Assembly: GCA_946539945.1 (NCBI GenBank) | Contig: CAMNHX010000128.1 | Span: forward strand, 1-5,489 | From: an uncultured Desulfobulbus sp. | Lineage (GTDB): Bacteria > Desulfobacterota > Desulfobulbia > Desulfobulbales > Desulfobulbaceae | Length of the DNA: 5,489 nt | Direction: 5' to 3' | In this document: positions 1-5,128 of the stretch, one piece after another | Position numbering within the stretch: the first letter of the stretch is position 1 | How the letters are laid out: the number at the start of each line of letters is the position of its first letter | Program-made: the position numbers and the translations under genes | The notes under the pieces: generated by a model | Database searches by the model: none | What the model was told of the DNA's origin: nothing | The model's input: only the letters and a program-made list of their open reading frames with translations

Positions 1-190
1 GCGAACCAACCCCATATTCCCCCAGGTCTCACGACCGCTCCACAGGCTGACACGGTGGAACTCACCGCCAAAAACAAGATATTCCAAAATGGGCGACACT
101 GTCAAGTCGCACGGGCTGCCCCGAAAACCTCATCATTTTGGAGAGATTTGCATAGATTTGGAAAGAAATCATGAAAACAGTTGTAACCCT

Positions 191-198
191 GGAGGAGG
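191..198 (+). promoter_or_regulatory. Strong Shine-Dalgarno (GGAGGAGG) of the TauE-like gene
   Basis: GGAGGAGG lies 7 nt upstream of the ATG at 206. The reading frame stays open upstream to another ATG at 89, which has no comparable ribosome site and would add 39 polar residues unlike a TSUP N-terminus. This site therefore fixes the start at 206. I see no convincing sigma-70 or sigma-54 promoter in the AT-richer stretch 130-180. Confidence 0.85.
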
Positions 199-205
199 AA
201 AACCC

Positions 206-1078
206 ATGTACTTTCCTGTTGCTGACATCACCTGTAATCCCTGCCTGCCTTTTCTGGCGGCCTTTGCCGTTTCCTGCTGCACCTCCATGGCCGGCATTTC
301 CGGGGCTTTTGTGCTTCTGCCCTTCCAGATGAGCGTTTTGGGCTATACTGGCCCCAGTGTGAGCGCCACCAACCAGTTTTTCAATGTCGTGGCCTGTCCG
401 GCGGGCATCTGGCGCTATTGGAGGGAGGGCCGCTTTGTCTGGCCGCTCGCCGCCACTGTGGCGATTGGAACCTTGCCGGGCGTGTTCATCGGCGCTGTGG
501 TGCGTATCTGGCTTTTGCCTGACCCGCGCCACTTCAAAGTCTTTGCCGGGCTGGTCCTGCTGTACATCGGCGGGCGTATGCTGCTGACAGTGCTGAAAGC
601 GCTGAAGGCGCGGCAGGAGGAAAAAAAGCCTGCCAGCACGGGCAATACCCGCTGTCAGACGCTTGTCTGGAATACACGGGAGTTTGTGCTGGAGTTTCAG
701 GGAAACAAACACCGGGCAGACTGCCGGAAGCTGGCCTTTTTGAGCTTTGTCATTGGCTTGATTGGCGGCATTTACGGCATCGGTGGCGGGGCCATCATGG
801 CGCCCTTCCTCATCACCTGGTTCGGTCTGCCAGTGTACCTGACCGCAGGCGCGACTCTCTGCGCCACAGCGCTGACCTCGGTAGCAGGCGTGATCTTCTT
901 CAGTCTTCTGGGCACGCCGCCTGACTGGCGCTTGGGCCTGCTCTTGGGACTGGGCGGTATGTGCGGCATGTATCTGGGCGCACGCCTGCAAAAGTTCGTG
1001 CCCGCAAATGCGCTGAAGCTGATGCTGTCTCTTCTGCTTCTGTGCATGGCCCTGCTCTATGTGATTCAGGGGCTTTGA
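206..1078 (+). CDS. TauE/SafE (TSUP) family membrane transporter
   Basis: A 290-residue polytopic inner-membrane protein of the sulfite exporter TauE/SafE family. Two homologous hydrophobic halves are visible. The first (about residues 12-131) carries GISGAFVLLPF and SATNQFFNVV. The second (about 177-289) carries the typical GLIGGIYGIGGGAIMAPFL near 184-202 and LPVYLTAGATL after it. They are joined by a charged central loop, about 132-176. About eight membrane segments fit the hydrophobic runs. The ATG at 206 is chosen for its strong Shine-Dalgarno. Family members are thought to move anionic sulfur compounds such as sulfite or sulfoacetate, and the substrate here cannot be read from the sequence. 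The next gene starts 114 nt downstream across a hairpin, so co-transcription with the tungstate transporter is uncertain. Family assignment is firm; function is not. Confidence 0.88.
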   Translation: MYFPVADITCNPCLPFLAAFAVSCCTSMAGISGAFVLLPFQMSVLGYTGPSVSATNQFFNVVACPAGIWRYWREGRFVWPLAATVAIGTLPGVFIGAVVRIWLLPDPRHFKVFAGLVLLYIGGRMLLTVLKALKARQEEKKPASTGNTRCQTLVWNTREFVLEFQGNKHRADCRKLAFLSFVIGLIGGIYGIGGGAIMAPFLITWFGLPVYLTAGATLCATALTSVAGVIFFSLLGTPPDWRLGLLLGLGGMCGMYLGARLQKFVPANALKLMLSLLLLCMALLYVIQGL

Positions 1079-1129
1079 AATCGCCCTAAAGTCTGGGGCT
1101 TGGCGTTCAGCCGGGTCACGACCTGCTCA

Positions 1130-1193
1130 TTTTGCCACAAACACAGAAACGAGGAAACAGGCGGATTCCCGCATCTCCGCCTGTTTTGCCACA
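1130..1193 (+). repeat. Direct repeat TTTTGCCACA flanking the tupB leader hairpin
   Basis: The decamer TTTTGCCACA occurs at 1130-1139 and again at 1184-1193, a 54-bp period. The second copy overlaps the T-run of the hairpin and ends on the A of the tupB ATG. It may be a pair of regulator sites or the trace of a small duplication; nothing further supports either reading. Confidence 0.5.
1155..1187 (+). terminator. Perfect 11-bp stem-loop with T-run, terminator or attenuator before tupB
   Basis: AAACAGGCGGA (1155-1165) pairs perfectly with TCCGCCTGTTT (1176-1186) around a 10-nt loop, and the 3' side runs into TTTT (1184-1187). This is the form of a Rho-independent terminator for the TauE-like gene, although the T-run is short. 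It ends only 5 nt before the tupB ATG. It could therefore also act as an attenuator or as a translational element for tupB. Confidence 0.6.
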
Positions 1194-1888
1194 TGCACTA
1201 CCTCTTGGACGGCTTTCTGGGGGCGCTGCGTCTTCTGGCGCATCTGGACGCTGAAACCCTGGCCATCATCTCTGCCACCCTGCGCTCAACCGGCTACGCC
1301 ATGACAGCAGCCTTGGTTCTGGGCCTGCCCTTGGGCTTTCTTCTGGGCTACGGCGACTTTCCCGGCAGACGGTTTTTTCGCCTGATCTCGGACACGCTCT
1401 TGGCCTTTCCCACGGTACTCATTGGACTTCTGGTCTATGCCTTCATCACAGCCCGGGGACCTTTGGGGCATCTGGGTCTGCTCTTCACTCTCAAGGGCAT
1501 GGCAATCGGGCAGGCGGTTCTGGCCCTGCCCATTGTCGTCTCCTGGACTGCCCAAGCAGTGGAAGACCTGGATCCCCGCTGCCGCCAGACGCTCCTCACC
1601 TTGGGGGCAAAGGCCCGGCAGCTGGCCCTGTATTCCCTGTGGGAGTGCCGTTACGCGGTGCTCATGGTCTGCGTGACCGCCTTTGGCCGGGTGATCACCG
1701 AGGTGGGCGTGGCCATGATGCTGGGCGGCAATATCCGCTACAGCACGCGCACCATGACCACTGCCATTGCCTTGGAAACCAGCAAGGGCGAGTTTGCCCA
1801 AGGCATTGCCCTGGGTCTGGTGCTTCTTCTGATGGCCTTTGTAGTCAACCTGCTTTTGGCACTCTGCCGGAAAAGGGGGAGGACATGA
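1193..1888 (+). CDS. tupB: Tungstate-type ABC transporter permease (TupB-like)
   Basis: A 231-residue inner-membrane permease of a binding-protein-dependent oxyanion importer. The N-terminus MHYLLDGFLGALRL and the block AFGRVITEVGVAMMLGGNIRYSTRTMTTAIALE (about 163-195) are typical of TupB-type tungstate permeases. The cytoplasmic EAA-like coupling loop is around TLGAKARQLALYSLWECRYA (about 135-154). Hydrophobic segments lie near 34-53, 64-85, 102-120, 155-180 and 204-226. The ATG at 1193 is preferred because the family normally begins here. A TTG at 1100 would extend the frame by 31 residues through the leader hairpin. No linear Shine-Dalgarno precedes 1193; GAGG at 1151-1154 comes close only if the hairpin folds. 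The gene overlaps tupC by ATGA, indicating translational coupling. A molybdate or other oxyanion specificity is possible. No tupA lies upstream. Confidence 0.83.
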   Translation: MHYLLDGFLGALRLLAHLDAETLAIISATLRSTGYAMTAALVLGLPLGFLLGYGDFPGRRFFRLISDTLLAFPTVLIGLLVYAFITARGPLGHLGLLFTLKGMAIGQAVLALPIVVSWTAQAVEDLDPRCRQTLLTLGAKARQLALYSLWECRYAVLMVCVTAFGRVITEVGVAMMLGGNIRYSTRTMTTAIALETSKGEFAQGIALGLVLLLMAFVVNLLLALCRKRGRT

Positions 1889-2547
1889 CAGCGCTTCTGT
1901 ACGAAGGTGTGGGTCTGATCCAGCGCTACGGCGAGCGGGAGGTTCTCAATCTGCCCCGGCTTGAGGTGGAGAAAGGCGCGGTTCTGGCCCTGACTGGCCC
2001 CAACGGTTGCGGCAAGTCCACCTTGCTCAGGATTTTGGCCTTTCTGGAAAGCCCTGCCGCAGGTGAACTGCGCTTTACCTTGGCAGATGCAGTACAAAGC
2101 GGGGAGGCGGCACGTCGTCAGGTCAGCCTGCTCTTGCAGGAGCCCTATCTGTTGCGCATGAACGTACAAGGCAACGTGCTTTTGGGTCTGCGTCTGCGCG
2201 GTCTGCGCCTGTCACGCCCCGAGGCGGGGCGCATCTTTGAGCAAGTCATGTGGGACGTGGGCTTTGCCAGACCTAAAGACTTTGCCGACCGTGGGCCTGC
2301 CGAACTGTCCGGTGGAGAGCGTCAGCGAGTGGCTCTGGCTGCACGTCTGGCCCTGGACTTGCCGGTTCTGCTTTTGGACGAGCCGACTGCCAATGTGGAT
2401 GCAGAGAGTGCCCGGGCCATTGCCGAGGCTGTCTCTGCCGCAGGGCGTCGGGGCACGACTGTGCTGTGCGCAACCCATGACCCTGCGCTCATCCGCGCCC
2501 TGAATGCACAGGAACTGCGTCTGGGACGGGCCTGGGACGAGGTGTGA
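1885..2547 (+). CDS. tupC: Tungstate-type ABC transporter ATP-binding protein (TupC-like)
   Basis: A 220-residue cytoplasmic ATPase that would power the TupB-like permease. All ABC motifs are intact: Walker A GPNGCGKST at 38-46, Q-loop glutamine Q85 (LLLQEPYLL), signature LSGGERQ at 141-147, Walker B VLLLDEP at 161-167 with catalytic E166, D-loop around 170-173, and switch histidine H198 (ATHDP). The protein ends soon after the nucleotide-binding domain and has no C-terminal TOBE/MOP domain. This fits TupC rather than ModC, which is usually about 350 residues. The ATG at 1885 overlaps the tupB stop (ATGA) and is preceded by GGGGGAGG at 1875-1882. The frame is open upstream to 1639, but that part only shadows tupB. 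Substrate is inferred from the partner permease. Confidence 0.86.
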   Translation: MTALLYEGVGLIQRYGEREVLNLPRLEVEKGAVLALTGPNGCGKSTLLRILAFLESPAAGELRFTLADAVQSGEAARRQVSLLLQEPYLLRMNVQGNVLLGLRLRGLRLSRPEAGRIFEQVMWDVGFARPKDFADRGPAELSGGERQRVALAARLALDLPVLLLDEPTANVDAESARAIAEAVSAAGRRGTTVLCATHDPALIRALNAQELRLGRAWDEV

Positions 2548-2640
2548 GGGTGCGACGCAAGTCCGCTCCGCCCTTTGGAATGAAGAGTAGAGCTTTTCCG
2601 TCTTGTCTTTTTCCAGGTATTTTGAGCGCAGCAGCGCGAC

Positions 2641-2666
2641 GACTTTCCAGCGAAGCGGTGAAAGTC
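2641..2666 (+). repeat. Inverted repeat GACTTTC/GAAAGTC over the first tandem copy
   Basis: GACTTTC at 2641-2647 is the exact reverse complement of GAAAGTC at 2660-2666, enclosing CAGCGAAGCGGT. It may fold in the transcript after tupC. No T-tail follows, so it is not called a terminator. Confidence 0.5.
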
Positions 2667-2686
2667 TTCCAGCGAAGCGGTGAAAG
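2645..2686 (+). repeat. Two-copy tandem repeat, 22-bp period
   Basis: The 20-mer TTCCAGCGAAGCGGTGAAAG occurs at 2645-2664 and is repeated exactly at 2667-2686, separated by TC. Each copy contains the GCGAAGCG core that appears inverted at 2713-2720. Confidence 0.9.
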
Positions 2687-2700
2687 GACTCCGGTTTTGG

Positions 2701-2732
2701 CGAGAGAGGTTTCGCTTCGCTCAACATGACAG
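2701..2732 (-). repeat. Dispersed-repeat unit with GAGCGAAGCGAA core
   Basis: Read on the minus strand, this segment begins TGTCATGTTGAGCGAAGCG and continues AAACCTCTCTCG. It closely resembles the TGTCATTCTGAGCGAAGCGAA-type interspersed repeat known from many bacterial genomes, which gives spurious peptides such as VERSE and MLSEAK. AGCGAAGCG of the tandem copies (2649-2657 or 2671-2679) can pair with CGCTTCGCT at 2713-2721. The family resemblance is from memory; repeat copies elsewhere in this genome cannot be checked here. Confidence 0.6.
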
Positions 2733-2870
2733 CCAGTGGCGAAAACACTTTGAAACTCGCCCTGTTGCAGCTCTTTTTTTCCCGCAGAGGCTGAAGTAGA
2801 GAACCACAAAGCATTTTCCAATCCGGCGCGGCCACAGACCGCTCCTTTCTCCTGCACAGCGAGGCATCCC

Positions 2871-3812
2871 ATGCCCCAGAACAAGTCCCTGTCCACCCAA
2901 GAGGTGGCGGAAATCCTGCACGTCAGCAAATCCACCATTTACGATCTCATCCGGCGGGGCGAGATCCACTCCTACAAGATAGGCCGCAAGGTGCGCTTTA
3001 CCCAGGACGACGTGGACGCCTACATTGCCCGTTCCCGTCACGAGCAGCGGGTGCAGCCGGTACAGCGCGTCAAGGTGTCGAGTTCCCTCTTGCAGCCTGA
3101 GGAGGAACCCAGCCCACCACTCATTCTCTCTGGTCAGGATGTGCTTCTGGACATTCTCGCCAACCACCTGCAGGAGGCGGGCGTGAACGCGGTGCGCAGC
3201 TATCTCTCCAGCTTTGAGGGCCTGCTTTCCCTGTATCAGGGGCGGGTGGATGCCACGGCCTGCCACCTCTATGCAGCAGAGGAAAAGGACTTCAACGCGC
3301 CCTTTGTCAAAAAGCTGATGCCCGGCGTGCCTGCCATGCTGGTGAACCTGTCCTACCGGGCGCAGGGATTTTATGTGAAGAGCGGCAATCCCAAGCGCAT
3401 CAAGGGCTGGCAGGACTTGAAACGGGCGGATGTGAGCGTCATCAACCGGCGGGTGGGATCCAGCGCCCGCATTCTTCTGGACTGGCAGATGCTCCGCCTG
3501 GGACTTTCGCCCCAGCAGGTGCAGGGCTATGATCGGGAACTGCGCTCCCATCTCACTGTGGCAGTAGCCATTGCCTCTGGCGAGGCGGATTTGGCCATTG
3601 GCACAGAGCGCGTCACCCGCCAGATGGAGGGCGTGGACTTTGTGCCCCTTCTGGAAGACCGCTATGATCTGGTCATCCGCAAGGACCAGTGGCAGACCCC
3701 GGAGATGCGCAAACTGATGAGCATCCTGCGGTCAGATGCCTTTCTGGGAGAAATCACCCACTTCAGTGGCAACGACTACCGCGACCTGGGCAAGGTCGTG
3801 GCGGAGGTGTAA
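2871..3812 (+). CDS. HTH regulator with molybdate-binding-protein-like (PBP) sensor domain
   Basis: A 313-residue protein with two modules. Residues 7-57 form an excisionase/MerR-type winged helix-turn-helix (LSTQEVAEILHVSKSTIYDL, then GEIHSYKIGRKVRFTQDDVDAYI). A linker of about 30 residues follows. Residues 85-305 resemble the periplasmic molybdate-binding-protein-like domain (COG1910/PBP_like): HLYAAEEKDFNAPFVKKLMPG near 132-152, INRRVGSSARILLDW near 191-205, and SHLTVAVAIASGEADLAIGTE near 226-246. No signal peptide or membrane segment is visible, so the sensor domain is cytoplasmic and fused to DNA binding. The ATG at 2871 has GAGG 6 nt upstream. The stop lies 3 nt before moeA, so the two are almost certainly one operon. 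Likely role (inference): a one-component regulator of tungstate/molybdate uptake or cofactor genes. It differs from ModE and from TunR, which carry TOBE-type sensor domains. The ligand could be the oxyanion or a cofactor intermediate. Confidence 0.82.
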   Translation: MPQNKSLSTQEVAEILHVSKSTIYDLIRRGEIHSYKIGRKVRFTQDDVDAYIARSRHEQRVQPVQRVKVSSSLLQPEEEPSPPLILSGQDVLLDILANHLQEAGVNAVRSYLSSFEGLLSLYQGRVDATACHLYAAEEKDFNAPFVKKLMPGVPAMLVNLSYRAQGFYVKSGNPKRIKGWQDLKRADVSVINRRVGSSARILLDWQMLRLGLSPQQVQGYDRELRSHLTVAVAIASGEADLAIGTERVTRQMEGVDFVPLLEDRYDLVIRKDQWQTPEMRKLMSILRSDAFLGEITHFSGNDYRDLGKVVAEV

Positions 3813-3815
3813 GCC

Positions 3816-5042
3816 ATGCTGCACGTGAAAACGCCGGACGAGGTTCTGAACCTGATACACACGGCCTTTACCCCCTTGCCTTTGGACACGGAAACCCTGC
3901 CTTTGGCGCAGGCTTTGGGCCGAGTACTGGCCAAGGCCATCACAGCCGACGCCTTTGTGCCAGACTTTGACCGGTCCACTGTGGACGGTTACGCGCTCCG
4001 AGCGGCAGACACCTTTGGCTGCACTGAAGCCATTCCCGCGATTCTGCCGGTTGTGGGTGAGGTACGCATGGGAGAGAGACCTGTCTTTGCCCTGGAGACC
4101 GGGACTTGCTGCGCGATCCCTACTGGCGGGGCGCTTCCTCAAGGCGCGGATTGCGCGGTGATGGTGGAATATACCGAAGACTACGGCGACGGAACCATCG
4201 GCGTGTTCAAGCCTGCCGCGCCAGGACTGAACCTGATCCGCCGGGGCGACGATGCCGCACCCGGCAAACTTGTGCTGGCAAAAGGTCGCCGCTTGAGCGC
4301 CGAAGACCTGGGTGCGCTGGCTGCTTTGGGCATTACCAGCGTTCCGGTGACGCGCCGCTTGCGTGTGGCTGTACTCTCCACCGGAGACGAACTGGTTCCG
4401 CCAGAGGTTCAGCCTGGCCCCGGACAGATTCGGGATGTGAACGCGCCGCTCCTGTCCGCGCTGCTTCTGGGCTTTGGCGCGGAACCTGTATTTTTCGGCA
4501 TTGTGGCAGATGAAGAGTCCCTGCTGCGGCGTCGGGTGGAAGAGTCCCTGCTCTCCTGCGACGCGGTCCTGCTCTCTGGCGGCAGCAGCGTGGGTGCAAA
4601 GGATGCCGCAGCCCGCATTATCTCCACCTTGGGCGAGTTGCTCCTGCACGGCATTGCCATCAAACCGGGCAAGCCTACCCTCTTGGGCCGGGTCGACAAG
4701 CGCCCGCTTGTGGGGCTGCCCGGACATCCGCAGGCTGCGGCACTGATCACGCGGCTCTTTGTCTTGCCGCTTCTGGCGCGACTCTCTGGTCGAGACTGGC
4801 GTCCTGCAAGCGTTACGGCAGAGCTTTCGGAAAATGTGCCAGCCAATCACGGTCGCGCCCAGGCCACGGGCTGTCGTCTGCTTTGGGACACGGTAGGCGG
4901 TCTCAAAGCGCAGCCCATCCATGCCCAGTCCGGGCTGATTACCGGTCTGGCTGGCGCGGACGGCTACTTTCTCATCGAACGCGACTGCGAGGGTCTAGCC
5001 AAGGGAGCGCAGGTGCAGGTCTTTCTGTGTCTGGGCGATTGA
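3816..5042 (+). CDS. moeA: Molybdopterin molybdenumtransferase MoeA
   Basis: A 408-residue, full-length cytoplasmic enzyme that inserts molybdate (or tungstate) into adenylylated molybdopterin, releasing AMP and giving the metal cofactor. Visible motifs: PDFDRSTVDGYALRAADTFG (49-68) with the conserved D57; IPTGGALPQGADCAVMVEYTED (101-122) of the beta-barrel domain; LSTGDEL (187-193) with E192; LLSGGSSVGAKD (252-263) with D263 of the catalytic MoCF-binding domain; IKPGKP (282-287) with two lysines; and LPGHP (301-305), where most relatives have LPGNP. The C-terminal barrel domain IV (about 330-408) is complete. The ATG at 3816 follows GGAGG (3803-3807) with 8 nt spacing, directly after the regulator gene. 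A T-tailed hairpin follows the stop. A second MoeA-family gene comes next, so this one may be specialised for one metal; the sequence does not show which. Confidence 0.92.
   Translation: MLHVKTPDEVLNLIHTAFTPLPLDTETLPLAQALGRVLAKAITADAFVPDFDRSTVDGYALRAADTFGCTEAIPAILPVVGEVRMGERPVFALETGTCCAIPTGGALPQGADCAVMVEYTEDYGDGTIGVFKPAAPGLNLIRRGDDAAPGKLVLAKGRRLSAEDLGALAALGITSVPVTRRLRVAVLSTGDELVPPEVQPGPGQIRDVNAPLLSALLLGFGAEPVFFGIVADEESLLRRRVEESLLSCDAVLLSGGSSVGAKDAAARIISTLGELLLHGIAIKPGKPTLLGRVDKRPLVGLPGHPQAAALITRLFVLPLLARLSGRDWRPASVTAELSENVPANHGRAQATGCRLLWDTVGGLKAQPIHAQSGLITGLAGADGYFLIERDCEGLAKGAQVQVFLCLGD
4512..4552 (+). repeat. 14-bp direct repeat inside moeA, 27-bp period
   Basis: GAAGAGTCCCTGCT at 4512-4525 recurs exactly at 4539-4552. 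The in-frame 9-codon spacing encodes EESLL twice (residues 233-237 and 242-246). It falls in the helix before the GGSSVG motif, where family alignment expects no insertion. Confidence 0.8.
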
Positions 5043-5049
5043 AGGACAG

Positions 5050-5098
5050 GTTGCGAGTTGTGAGTTCAACTTTCAACGCGCAACTCGCAACTCTTTTC
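5050..5098 (+). terminator. Long stem-loop with T-rich tail after moeA
   Basis: GTTGCGAGTTGTG (5050-5062) pairs with CGCAACTCGCAAC (5079-5091) over 13 positions with one G-U wobble, around a 16-nt loop, followed by TCTTTTC (5092-5098). It has the form of an intrinsic terminator. A shifted pairing, GAGTTGTGAGTT (5056-5067) with AACTCGCAACTC (5082-5093), is also possible because both arms are internally repetitive. The next gene starts 31 nt later in the same direction, so it may act as an intra-operon attenuator. Confidence 0.75.
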
Positions 5099-5117
5099 CC
5101 CCATCTTCACACCTTAC

Positions 5118-5121
5118 GGAG
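5118..5121 (+). promoter_or_regulatory. Shine-Dalgarno (GGAG) of the second MoeA-family gene
   Basis: GGAG lies 7 nt before the ATG at 5129 and supports that start. The 5099-5117 stretch between the hairpin tail and this site is too short to hold a complete promoter. Confidence 0.6.
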
Positions 5122-5128
5122 TTTGAAC

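Larger units (their letters stand above)
2548..2870. other. Non-coding repeat-rich intergenic region
   Basis: A 323-bp stretch without a credible gene. Two overlapping minus-strand open frames cross it, but their translations carry VERSETSL- and MLSEAKPLS-like peptides, characteristic of false reading frames across dispersed GAGCGAAGCGAA repeats. It holds a small GCGC/GCGC palindrome (2626-2637), a tandem repeat (2645-2686), an inverted copy of the core (2713-2721) and a T-run CTCTTTTTTT (2771-2780). The promoter of the downstream regulator should lie here, most likely after 2735. TTGAAA at 2750-2755 is a possible -35 box, but I see no matching -10. Confidence 0.6.

Noticed and set aside
138..153. 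TTGGAGAGATTTGCAT as a sigma-54 promoter
   Set aside because: The GG and GC elements are 2 nt too close for a -24/-12 promoter, and the first element lacks the GGCAC form.
1..174. Plus-strand frame open from the window start to TGA at 172-174 (57 codons), which could be the tail of an upstream gene
   Set aside because: A second plus-strand frame is open over the same stretch, so openness is not informative. The peptide shows no recognised domain beyond a vague VELTAKNKIF segment, and codon pattern is not gene-like after about position 90.
171..332. A 53-residue frame starting MKTVVTLEEE upstream of and overlapping the TauE-like gene, as a leader peptide
   Set aside because: It has a weak GGAAAG site but becomes proline-rich shadow sequence of the real gene after 206. 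No leader-peptide signature such as a codon run or hairpin is present.
62..991. Long minus-strand open frame opposite the TauE-like gene
   Set aside because: It is the antisense of a well-recognised TSUP gene, with low-complexity polar Q/H/R/A-rich composition and no domain.
1079..1192. Molybdenum-cofactor (Moco/Tuco) riboswitch in the tupB leader
   Set aside because: Only one simple hairpin is evident; I could not match the multi-stem conserved core of that riboswitch. A covariance-model search would settle it.
2750..2778. TTGAAA as the -35 of a promoter for the HTH-PBP regulator
   Set aside because: The position 17 nt downstream reads CTTTTT, with no acceptable -10 box.
2761..2780. CTGTTGCAG followed by CTCTTTTTTT as an intrinsic terminator
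   Set aside because: The stem has only 3 pairs with a 3-nt loop and does not extend, so it is too weak.
2212..2938. Minus-strand open frames across the intergenic region between tupC and the regulator
   Set aside because: Their peptides include VERSETSL and MLSEAKPLS, typical of false frames through dispersed GAGCGAAGCGAA repeats, and they overlap firm plus-strand genes at both ends.
3732..4922. A 396-residue minus-strand open frame opposite moeA
   Set aside because: It is a shadow of moeA. The plus-strand protein carries all MoeA motifs, while this one shows none and is rich in Q, R and H.
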